From JADFNO01 sp965369945 (GTDB lineage Bacteria; Planctomycetota; Phycisphaerae; Phycisphaerales; SM1A02): a DNA stretch of 13,402 nt. Below, one piece after another: positions 1 to 5,902 of this stretch. The number at the start of each line of letters is the position of its first letter. The first letter of the stretch is position 1. The stretch is from assembly GCA_965369945.1 (NCBI GenBank), contig CBDUST010000105.1:1-13402 (forward strand). The letters run 5' to 3'. The position numbers and the translations under genes are program-made. The notes under the pieces were generated by a model that was not told where the DNA came from, ran no database searches, and saw nothing but the letters and a program-made list of their open reading frames with translations.

Positions 1-389
1 TTGCCGCATCGGATGACGACAAGCTGTGCTACAACCCAGGCATCGTACTCAATCCAACCGAAGCTCCGGTCACGCTGGATTTCACGGGAACGTTGCCAAA
101 CGATTCGCCAGCATCACTTGACGTGACGATCGAATCGTCGGCAAACACCGTCGGTTTGGAACTCACATTCTCATTCTGGAACTACAACACGGCTTCGTGG
201 GATGTTGTTGGGACGGACACACAATCGCTCAACGCCGATACGGTCAGGACGTTTGCCGGCAATCCGGCGGATCATGTAGAACCGGGTACTGGCGAAGTGA
301 GGACTCGATACGAAGTTCGTGTCGTGAGCTTCATATTCTTGTTCCCATGGCTGGATTGCGTTGACCACGTCTTCTGGACGACCGGTTAA
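1..389 (+). CDS. C-terminal part of a secreted beta-helix family protein (5' end outside window)
   Basis: The reading frame is open from the left edge (first full codon at 3) to TAA at 387-389, giving 128 residues of a protein that starts upstream of the window. It is about 90% identical (roughly 13 differences over 128 residues) to the C-terminus of the complete secreted protein at 10715-12142. It is therefore most likely the tail of a paralogous exported surface protein. The visible part has alternating hydrophobic strands and ends in LFPWLDCVDHVFWTTG. It resembles a beta-sandwich module I associate with the C-termini of planctomycete secreted proteins; that is family memory, not a search. 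An internal ATG at 93 exists, but homology to the paralog continues upstream of it, so 93 is not the start. Function is unknown; a role in surface attachment or carbohydrate contact is inference. Similarity to the paralog stops at the stop codon. Confidence 0.85.
   Translation, partial: AASDDDKLCYNPGIVLNPTEAPVTLDFTGTLPNDSPASLDVTIESSANTVGLELTFSFWNYNTASWDVVGTDTQSLNADTVRTFAGNPADHVEPGTGEVRTRYEVRVVSFIFLFPWLDCVDHVFWTTG
9..389 (+). repeat. Left copy of an inverted coding duplication (partner 10715-11095)
   Basis: From about position 9 to the stop at 389, the DNA is close to 90% identical by eye to the reverse complement of 10715-11095. The two copies lie in opposite orientation about 10.3 kb apart. 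Substitutions are scattered, many are silent and no gaps were seen, so the copies look like diverging paralogous coding segments rather than a recent perfect copy. The left boundary of the repeat is outside the window. Confidence 0.8.
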
Positions 390-422
390 CCGGTTCAGCC
401 GATCCCCTCATGGAAGTCAATT

Positions 423-455
423 GATCCTCCTAGCCAATTAGGGGTAAAGAGGATC
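423..455. terminator. Hairpin 34 nt after the left partial gene, possible terminator
   Basis: The arms gatcctc (423-429) and gaggatc (449-455) are perfectly complementary, and a short inner pairing ccta/tagg lies in the loop. There is no T-tract, so an intrinsic terminator is only a possibility. Its position just after a stop codon favours a 3'-end role. The rest of 390-588 shows no gene. Confidence 0.3.
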
Positions 456-531
456 CTATTCGCTGTGAGCTGCCGAGCGCGAGACCACTGACGGGAGCCG
501 GTCCGCTCAACACCTTCCTACCGTTGACACA

Positions 532-549
532 CACGGAGACCACTCCGTG
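532..549. other. Small perfect hairpin in the 390-648 intergenic gap
   Basis: The arms cacggag (532-538) and ctccgtg (543-549) enclose the 4-nt loop acca. It lies about 100 nt before the metalloprotease start and just upstream of the candidate promoter at 589-618. It could be an operator-like site or chance; nothing in the sequence decides this. Confidence 0.3.
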
Positions 550-588
550 GGTTGTCGGCGTCCTGGGCTGACCGTCGGTATCCCCCCC

Positions 589-618
589 TTGACGCCCGGA
601 TGGCCCGTCCGGTAGGCT
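589..618 (+). promoter_or_regulatory. Candidate promoter for the metalloprotease gene
   Basis: TTGACG (589-594) is followed after 18 nt by TAGGCT (613-618). Transcription would start near 625, just before the ribosome-binding site. The -10 element sits in the context GGTAGGCT, similar to GGTAGCAT at 5852-5859 and GGTATCCT at 12293-12300 upstream of other genes here. Confidence 0.45.
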
Positions 619-633
619 GGTGGTAGGTCTTAG

Positions 634-640
634 AAAGGAG
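634..640 (+). promoter_or_regulatory. Ribosome-binding site of the metalloprotease gene
   Basis: AAAGGAG at 634-640 lies 8 nt before the first ATG (649) and 11 nt before a second in-frame ATG (652). Spacing slightly favours 649. Confidence 0.7.
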
Positions 641-648
641 ATCGTAGG

Positions 649-3219
649 ATGATGTCGCCAACTCACTCGCCTTGTGCTGTTCGCCTATCCGTCATTGTTT
701 CATTGGCCTGTGCCCTTGGGCTTAGCTCGATTGCCTCAGCCCAGCGAGGGCCCGGGGGGAGGTTCTCGAGGGGAGATCGGTCGGCCGATAAATCGGAAGA
801 TGGGGGCGAGAAGAAAGATAAGATCAAGCCCTACGACGAAGTCATCACTGACATGGCGACCACCAAACGCGGTCTCTTTCACGTTCACCAAATCGATGAC
901 GATCTGTACTACGAGATTCCAATCGATGCCTTCGGCAAGGACATGCTGTGGGTAACCTCCGTTGCCCAAACGACGGCCGGCTCGTCCTATGCGGGCATGC
1001 CCTCCGGCGAACGTGTGGTTCGCTGGGAGATGCGCGGCGAGAAGGTGCTCCTGCGTGATGTGCGTTACGCCATTCGCGCCGACACGGATGATCCGATCGC
1101 CGAGGCCGTCAAAGCATCGAACCTCGCACCGATCATTAAGGTGTTTGCAGTCAAGGCGTACGGTACCGACAAGAAACCGGTGATCAAGGTAACGGATCTG
1201 TTTACCAAAGAGGTGGACGAGTTCAGCGCCAAGCGCACGCTCAATGCCGGCAATATGGATAGCGGACGCTCGTTCATCGAGGAGATCAAGACATTCCCGG
1301 AGAATATCGAAACGCGCGTGCTCGCGACCTACGGCCCGGCGAGTTCCAATAATTCCGGCGGCGCAAGCCCGTTCGGCCGTCGCAGTAGAGGCGGGGGCGG
1401 CGCGATTACGGCCATGATTCATCACAGCATGGTGAAGCTGCCGGACAATCCCATGAAGCCGCGCGTGCACGATTCGCGCGTTGGGTTCTTCAGCGTCAGC
1501 TTCGTTGATTTCGCTGATAATAAGAACCACGCAGCGGAAACGGTTCGTTACATCACCCGTTGGCGATTAGAGAAGAGCGATTCTGAAGCCGAACTCTCCG
1601 ACCCGGTCAAGCCCATCGTGTTTTACGTCGGTCGTGGCACGCCCGAGAAATGGAAGCCCTACGTCAAGGCTGGTATCGAAGACTGGCAACCCGCATTCGA
1701 GAAGGCCGGCTTTAGTAATGCGATCCTCGGCAAATACGCGCCCGATCCACAGGAAGATCCGGAATGGGACGCTGAAGACGCCCGTATTTCCACAATCCGC
1801 TGGCTCCCAGCCAGCATCAAGAACGCGTTCGGTCCGCATGTAAGCGACCCCCGGACGGGCGAGATTCTCGAAGCTGATGTTCGGATGTATCACGATGTGC
1901 AAAAGCTCGTGCGCGATTGGTATTTCGTGCAAGCTGGAGCGGTCGATGAACGCGCACAGAGTTTGCCCATGCCCGACGATCTCATCGGCGAGTTGATTCG
2001 GTTTGTTGTTGCGCATGAAGTGGGGCATTCGCTCGGCTTCCCCCACAATATGAAAGCATCGTCAAGCTACTCCATCGAGCAACTGCGCGATGCTGATTGG
2101 GTAAAGAACAATGGCACCGCGCCGTCCATCATGGACTACGCACGCTTTAACTATGTTGCGCAGCCCGGCGATGAAGCTGGATTGCTTCCCGCCGTTGGCC
2201 CGTACGATCACTTCGCTGCTGAATGGGGCTACCGCCAATTCGCAGACGACGCCGATGAAAAGGCCGAGCTGGAGACGCTGGCCAAGCGCCAGATTGATGA
2301 GCCGATGTTCCGCTACGGCGGCGGCGGCGACCCCACCGCGCAAACCGAAGACCTTTCCAATCAAGCGGTCCAAGCGACAACGCTCGGCTTACAGAATCTC
2401 GAGCGCATCGCTGCACTGCTCGTCGATGCAACCTCAACCGAAGGCGAGGACTACGACCTGCTCAGCAACATGTACAACGAACTGTTCGGCCAATGGAACC
2501 GCGAGATGGGGCACGTCGCTAACATCGTCGGCGGTGTTGAGCAGATCAATCTGTACTACGGCGATGCCGATCAGCGTTTTTTCCCGCTCGACCCCGATTA
2601 TCAGCGCAGCGCTGTGAAGTTCCTTGTCGATAACGCCCTGCGTACGCCCCACAAGATGATTCCGCCTGAGATCAGCCTTCGCCTGACGGCTGATGGCGTC
2701 GCCGATCGCGTGCTCAGCGCTCAAAGCCGGCTGCTGCGGACGTTGGTCAATTCACGTCGGATCAACCGCATGGCCGAGCACGCTGAAGGTGTGGAGTACG
2801 GCGCCTATACCCCGGCGGAAATGCTGACTGATCTGCGCTACGGCATCTACAGTGAGCTAAGCGAGTCGCCGATGGATGTCGACCTGTACCGCCGAAACCT
2901 CCAGCGGACCTATATCGATATGCTCGGGTCGTTGATCGAAGACCCAAGCGCCAACTCCGATCTACCCGCATTGGCGCGGGCGGAACTCGTCGCGCTGGGA
3001 AGTTTGCTTGAGAATTGCGATTCCGAAGCAGCAGATAACGAAACCGTTCGCGCGCATCTGCTCGATCTTCATGCCCGCATCAAAGCGGCGCTTGATCATC
3101 GCGCGACACGATCAACAACTGCGCCGGTCGCAGCGCCAACCGGAAGACGGCGCGGCGTGGACGATGATTCACCCAACCGCGGCTGGTGCTCGGTGCCACT
3201 CGAACCGCAGGACGACTAA
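649..3219 (+). CDS. Secreted zinc-dependent metalloprotease (DUF5117/DUF4953 type, metzincin motif)
   Basis: This 856-residue protein has a Sec signal peptide (hydrophobic core about 13-28, likely cleavage after the ASA ending at residue 31), so it should act outside the cytoplasmic membrane. Regions from about 60 to 300 resemble the DUF5118/DUF5117 N-terminal part of this family, with a Ser/Gly/Arg-rich low-complexity loop near 228-250. The zinc site is HEVGHSLGFPH (H456, E457, H460, G463, H466), the extended HExxHxxGxxH metzincin signature. A Met-turn-like SIMDY (M495) follows about 30 residues later. Residues beyond 500 match the helical C-terminal part of DUF4953 proteins. Total length is usual for these single-chain bacterial proteases. 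The tail (from about 820) is Thr/Ala/Arg-rich and probably disordered. The start is set by AAAGGAG eight bases upstream. Catalytic residues are intact. Substrate is unknown; degradation of external or periplasmic protein is inferred from export plus the motif. Confidence 0.9.
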   Translation: MMSPTHSPCAVRLSVIVSLACALGLSSIASAQRGPGGRFSRGDRSADKSEDGGEKKDKIKPYDEVITDMATTKRGLFHVHQIDDDLYYEIPIDAFGKDMLWVTSVAQTTAGSSYAGMPSGERVVRWEMRGEKVLLRDVRYAIRADTDDPIAEAVKASNLAPIIKVFAVKAYGTDKKPVIKVTDLFTKEVDEFSAKRTLNAGNMDSGRSFIEEIKTFPENIETRVLATYGPASSNNSGGASPFGRRSRGGGGAITAMIHHSMVKLPDNPMKPRVHDSRVGFFSVSFVDFADNKNHAAETVRYITRWRLEKSDSEAELSDPVKPIVFYVGRGTPEKWKPYVKAGIEDWQPAFEKAGFSNAILGKYAPDPQEDPEWDAEDARISTIRWLPASIKNAFGPHVSDPRTGEILEADVRMYHDVQKLVRDWYFVQAGAVDERAQSLPMPDDLIGELIRFVVAHEVGHSLGFPHNMKASSSYSIEQLRDADWVKNNGTAPSIMDYARFNYVAQPGDEAGLLPAVGPYDHFAAEWGYRQFADDADEKAELETLAKRQIDEPMFRYGGGGDPTAQTEDLSNQAVQATTLGLQNLERIAALLVDATSTEGEDYDLLSNMYNELFGQWNREMGHVANIVGGVEQINLYYGDADQRFFPLDPDYQRSAVKFLVDNALRTPHKMIPPEISLRLTADGVADRVLSAQSRLLRTLVNSRRINRMAEHAEGVEYGAYTPAEMLTDLRYGIYSELSESPMDVDLYRRNLQRTYIDMLGSLIEDPSANSDLPALARAELVALGSLLENCDSEAADNETVRAHLLDLHARIKAALDHRATRSTTAPVAAPTGRRRGVDDDSPNRGWCSVPLEPQDD

Positions 3220-3235
3220 AGAGGCTGCAATCAAC

Positions 3236-3280
3236 AAAAAAGGGGACATCCTACTTTATTGAAAAAGTAGAATGTCCCCT
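3236..3280. repeat. REP-like palindrome; on the minus strand an intrinsic terminator
   Basis: Two 17-nt arms (3241-3257 and 3264-3280) pair with a single C/A mismatch around a 6-nt loop, giving a very stable stem. An A-run at 3236-3241 precedes it. Read on the minus strand the stem is followed by six T, a good rho-independent terminator shape; on the plus strand no T-run follows. The GGGGACAT...ATGTCCCC layout resembles dispersed extragenic palindromes found in many bacterial genomes. That assignment is from memory. It lies between the metalloprotease stop and the next start. Confidence 0.55.
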
Positions 3281-3300
3281 CTTGTAGAAAGACAACGCCA

Positions 3301-3630
3301 ATGAATCGCAAAACCCTCGGGCCGTTGATTGGTGTTGTCTTCGCAGGCGTACTTGGTACTGGCATTTTCTTTGAGCCCGATGAACCGATGGCGCTCCAGG
3401 TCTATCTCGCCACAGTCCTTCAGGGCGGATTGATCGGGCTCTTTATCGGTGCGGTGTTTAGCAAGTCAACAAGTTGGTTGAGCACACTATTGGGCAGCGC
3501 GATCTTGGCCGGCCTTTCGGGCGTGACCATTTCGTTAGCTAAAGGACTTGAGGATGCGCCGTTCGCGGTCCCGTTCAATGTTGTTCAAGGCCTCGTTATC
3601 GCCGCCATTCTCAAGCGATGGGGGAAGTGA
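3301..3630 (+). CDS. Small four-TM membrane protein of unknown function
   Basis: I do not recognise a named family. The 109-residue product is strongly hydrophobic, with likely membrane segments at about 6-24, 34-53, 60-80 and 89-106. These contain small-residue packing patterns such as GGLIGLFIGAVF, and the protein ends in a basic cap (KRWGK). A short acidic stretch (EPDEP, about 26-30) separates segments 1 and 2. No strong Shine-Dalgarno is visible; AGAAAG at 3286-3291 is the best candidate. The gene follows the metalloprotease on the same strand after 81 nt containing a REP-like stem, so read-through transcription is possible but not shown. Its 3' end faces the minus-strand PHP gene. It looks like a genuine gene because hydrophobic segments are regularly spaced along the whole frame. 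Confidence 0.65.
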   Translation: MNRKTLGPLIGVVFAGVLGTGIFFEPDEPMALQVYLATVLQGGLIGLFIGAVFSKSTSWLSTLLGSAILAGLSGVTISLAKGLEDAPFAVPFNVVQGLVIAAILKRWGK

Positions 3631-3694
3631 TTGGCGTCAGCGCGAGCTTGCCGCTGTACAAGGCCTGGTCATTCTCACGACCGGGTTCCGGCGA

Positions 3695-4957
3695 TCATTC
3701 GATCTTCGCCGGTCCGACGACCGGCTGCACCCACGCCATTTCCATATCGCCTTCAGCAAACGGATTAGGATGCTTGCGTGATGACGTCACACGCGCGCGG
3801 ACGTACAGTTCGTCACCCGTCATTTCATAGCTCGGCTGCAAGTCGTGCGACGTAGCCAACACCTCACCGACCGCGCTACTCAGGCCATTCTGCCAACGAC
3901 TGCCGAGAAAATCGGTCGTGTAGGTCACGCCTTCTTGGGGCTCAATCTCCAGCCACAGCGATCCGTGGCTTGATCCGAAATCCTTGAGCTTCACGCCGGT
4001 CGATGCATAGAAGGACCCATCCCGCATGGCGCTAACGATCGCATCGGGCGTGAGTTGGTCCGCCTTCACCCACAACCAGCCGCGCCCCGGCTGCGATGTT
4101 TCACCTTTCCCATGATGGTTGTGCGCATCATCAACAGCCACGCCGTAGAGCAAACCCCGATGAAACTTGGTCAAGCGCAGCGTCAAGGCGGTATCCCACA
4201 TCGCATCGGCGCTTGGCGTGTCCTCATCACCGTTGTTGATCACACTGCGGTGCCCGTTGTAAACCTCGAAGAACCGTTCACCCTTGATGGCGGCGATATC
4301 TCTAGGCGTCAGTGCGTGTCCGAAGTTGGGATGGTTGAGGTGTGCCAGCATCGGCCGGTTCAGTCGCTGCGATTGTTCGATCACCGCATCAAGGTTTCGC
4401 TGAATCGTCTCGTATAGCGACTGACCCCCCTGCGGCGGAATCAACTCCTGGAGATTCAGTCCGTTGATATGCACCGGCCGACCGGCAAATGCGTCGGTAA
4501 TTTCCTCACCCTGAATCATGATGAATTCGTTCGGGCGTTCGAACCGTGCGCGAAGCTCCGGCAGGTTCTTGAGGCGCATCTCTTTCGTACCGGCCTCAGT
4601 GGTTCGCGTCTGGACCCAATCCGGGCCGAACGTTTGTCTGAGGTCTTCGACATGCTCCGGCTTGAGCGGTCGCCAATCGTCTTGCCCGATCGGATACCAC
4701 TTCTCGCCGTGGGAGAGGATATTGTGATCCGAGAGCACGAGGAAGTCGTAGTCGTGCTTGACGTACCAATCGATGACATGCTCCGGCGCAGCGTTGCCAT
4801 CGCTCCAGTAGGTGTGGGTGTGGGTGTTGCCTTTGAACCATGTGGATTTGGTAGCTTCTTGGTTACCAGCTTGGACAGTGCTGTGGGTTGCGATAACAGC
4901 GGTCAGCAGTCCAAGGCCAATAGCTCCGAGGACTGTGCATTTCAGTGGATTTTTCAT
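3695..4957 (-). CDS. Secreted PHP-domain metallohydrolase (CehA/McbA-like)
   Basis: The 420-residue product (from ATG at 4957) begins with a typical signal peptide (KNPLK, hydrophobic core about 8-23, cleavage near residues 30-31), so it is probably exported. The PHP metal-binding motifs are visible: HTH at 46-48 within GNTHTHTYWSDG, SDHN with D77-H78, LAHLNHP in the middle, YNGH, and DDAHNHH later in the chain. This order is that of PHP phosphoesterase-type domains with bound metals. The substrate cannot be deduced. The frame stays open to a GTG at 5011, but that codon lies inside the terminator stem of the upstream superoxide dismutase gene and would bury the signal peptide, so 4957 is preferred. 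No Shine-Dalgarno precedes 4957; a TACAAT element six bases upstream suggests a leaderless mRNA. The 3' end converges on the small membrane-protein gene. Confidence 0.85.
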   Translation of the reverse strand: MKNPLKCTVLGAIGLGLLTAVIATHSTVQAGNQEATKSTWFKGNTHTHTYWSDGNAAPEHVIDWYVKHDYDFLVLSDHNILSHGEKWYPIGQDDWRPLKPEHVEDLRQTFGPDWVQTRTTEAGTKEMRLKNLPELRARFERPNEFIMIQGEEITDAFAGRPVHINGLNLQELIPPQGGQSLYETIQRNLDAVIEQSQRLNRPMLAHLNHPNFGHALTPRDIAAIKGERFFEVYNGHRSVINNGDEDTPSADAMWDTALTLRLTKFHRGLLYGVAVDDAHNHHGKGETSQPGRGWLWVKADQLTPDAIVSAMRDGSFYASTGVKLKDFGSSHGSLWLEIEPQEGVTYTTDFLGSRWQNGLSSAVGEVLATSHDLQPSYEMTGDELYVRARVTSSRKHPNPFAEGDMEMAWVQPVVGPAKIE

Positions 4958-4963
4958 GATGAG

Positions 4964-4991
4964 ATTGTAACGACGGAAGTCGGTTTGCGAA
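4964..4991 (-). promoter_or_regulatory. Candidate promoter giving a leaderless PHP transcript
   Basis: On the minus strand TTCGCA (4991-4986) is followed after 16 nt by TACAAT (4969-4964), which has 5 of 6 bases of TATAAT. The ATG at 4957 starts seven bases after the last base of the -10 element, the usual place for the first transcribed base. The promoter lies between the terminator of the upstream gene and the PHP start. Confidence 0.4.
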
Positions 4992-4999
4992 GTTCCTTC

Positions 5000-5028
5000 A
5001 AAAAAACCCACGGATTGCTATCCGTGGG
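5000..5028 (-). terminator. Rho-independent terminator of the superoxide dismutase gene
   Basis: On the minus strand a perfect 9-bp stem (cccacggat, 5028-5020, with its complement at 5015-5007) has a 4-nt loop and is followed at once by seven T (5006-5000). It begins 28 nt after the dismutase stop codon. This is a textbook intrinsic terminator and separates the dismutase and PHP transcription units. Confidence 0.85.
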
Positions 5029-5056
5029 CGTCGGTTCGGTATTTGGTGATGGGTAG

Positions 5057-5707
5057 TTATACCGCCGCCAGTGACTTCGCCTGGGCGAAGCGCTCGGCAA
5101 CCGCGGACCAATTCACGACGTTCCACCACGCAGCGATGTATTCCGGCCGACGGTTTTGATAGTTCAAGTAATACGCATGCTCCCACACGTCCAACCCGAG
5201 GATCGGCGTGCCGGGACAATCGCAAACATGCTTCATCGTCGGATTGTCTTGGTTGGGCGTCGAGCACACACACAGTGAACCATCATCACCGACGGTAAGC
5301 CAGGCCCATCCGGAGCCGAAGCGCGTTGCCGCAGCGTTGGCGAACTTGGTCTTGAAGTCGCTAAACGATCCGCAGCAAGCGTTGATCGCCTCCGCCAACT
5401 CGCCGGACGGTTCACCGCCGCCCCCAGTTCCCGCCGGGAGCATAATCGTCCAGAACAAGGAGTGGTTGTAATGCCCGCCGCCGTTGTTGCGCACAGCGGT
5501 GCAAATATTCTCCGGCACACTATCCAGATCGCGTATCAAATCCTCGATCGACTTGGATTCGAGCGCGGCGTTGCCTGCGATGGCGTCGTTGAGCTTGGTG
5601 ATGTAGGCGTTGTGATGCTTACCGTGGTGTATCTGCATCGTCCGGCCGTCGATGTGCGGCTCCAGGGCATCAAGGGGATAGGGTAGATCAGGGAGGGTAA
5701 AGGCCAT
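5057..5707 (-). CDS. Superoxide dismutase, Mn/Fe family (Mn-type signature)
   Basis: This 216-residue enzyme converts superoxide to hydrogen peroxide and oxygen; no signal peptide is seen, so it should be cytoplasmic. Metal ligands are H27 (IHHGKHH), H82 (HYNHSLFW), D173 and H177 (LDVWEHAYY). Y35 and W134-W136 are also in place. GGHYNH at 77-82 plus Gln153 in NQDNP are features of the Mn-dependent branch rather than the Fe branch. Oddly, two CxC pairs (C146/C148 and C162/C164) flank Gln153. The frame opens further to 5737, but ATG 5707 has AAAGGAG six bases upstream and yields the standard N-terminus MAFTLPDLPY. It is divergent from the membrane-protein gene at 5903 and ends in its own terminator. 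A GGATAAT sequence (minus, 5752-5746) is a possible -10 element, without a good -35. Confidence 0.95.
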   Translation of the reverse strand: MAFTLPDLPYPLDALEPHIDGRTMQIHHGKHHNAYITKLNDAIAGNAALESKSIEDLIRDLDSVPENICTAVRNNGGGHYNHSLFWTIMLPAGTGGGGEPSGELAEAINACCGSFSDFKTKFANAAATRFGSGWAWLTVGDDGSLCVCSTPNQDNPTMKHVCDCPGTPILGLDVWEHAYYLNYQNRRPEYIAAWWNVVNWSAVAERFAQAKSLAAV

Positions 5708-5713
5708 GGGAGT

Positions 5714-5720
5714 CTCCTTT
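5714..5720 (-). promoter_or_regulatory. Ribosome-binding site fixing the dismutase start
   Basis: AAAGGAG on the minus strand lies 6 nt before ATG 5707. It falls inside the longer open frame beginning at 5737, which shows that the longer frame is not the real N-terminus. Confidence 0.8.
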
Positions 5721-5829
5721 GGCAATGTTGTGACCAACTGGGCTGATTATCCCTGGGACACGATAGGCCACTGTAGCAGGAAATCGCACCGGATTGGTGC
5801 TGTCGGCATCTGGGCTGGACCTTGACGGC

Positions 5830-5859
5830 TTGTTGAACCGATCCCAGGGGTGGTAGCAT
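5830..5859 (+). promoter_or_regulatory. Candidate promoter for the multi-TM membrane protein gene
   Basis: TTGTTG (5830-5835) is separated by 18 nt from TAGCAT (5854-5859), in the context TGGTAGCAT. The spacing and the GGTA context match the candidate promoter at 589-618. A start near 5866 would leave a leader of about 37 nt holding a 6-bp hairpin (ttggga 5872-5877 / tcccaa 5881-5886) immediately before the Shine-Dalgarno. Confidence 0.4.
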
Positions 5860-5887
5860 CGGCAGGCAGTATTGGGAGCTTCCCAAA

Positions 5888-5900
5888 AAAGGAGGTGATC
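5888..5900 (+). promoter_or_regulatory. Exceptionally long Shine-Dalgarno sequence
   Basis: AAAGGAGGTGATC is complementary over 13 consecutive bases to the canonical 3' end of bacterial 16S rRNA. GGAGG (5891-5895) is 7 nt from the GTG start at 5903, so it decides that start. Most other genes here have at most AAAGGAG. Confidence 0.85.
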
Positions 5901-5902
5901 TC

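Noticed and set aside
171..368. Conserved opposite-strand frame in both copies of the inverted duplication (also 10709-10933)
   Set aside because: Its apparent conservation is a by-product of the 90% identical sense coding sequence.
736..1530. 264-codon open frame on the minus strand inside the metalloprotease gene
   Set aside because: Antisense to a clear coding gene with signal peptide, RBS and catalytic motif; it has no own RBS or recognisable domain and reflects codon bias of the real gene.
3548..3830. Two short plus-strand frames overlapping the end of the small membrane-protein gene and the PHP gene
   Set aside because: No RBS and no plausible composition; they overlap two better supported genes.
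4469..5056. 195-codon plus-strand frame across the PHP gene and the dismutase terminator
   Set aside because: It runs through a terminator hairpin and is antisense to the PHP domain motifs; no domain is visible.
5888..5900. Possible fragment of a 16S rRNA-related sequence
   Set aside because: The match is to the complement of the rRNA tail and is perfectly placed as a ribosome-binding site; no other rRNA sequence is present.
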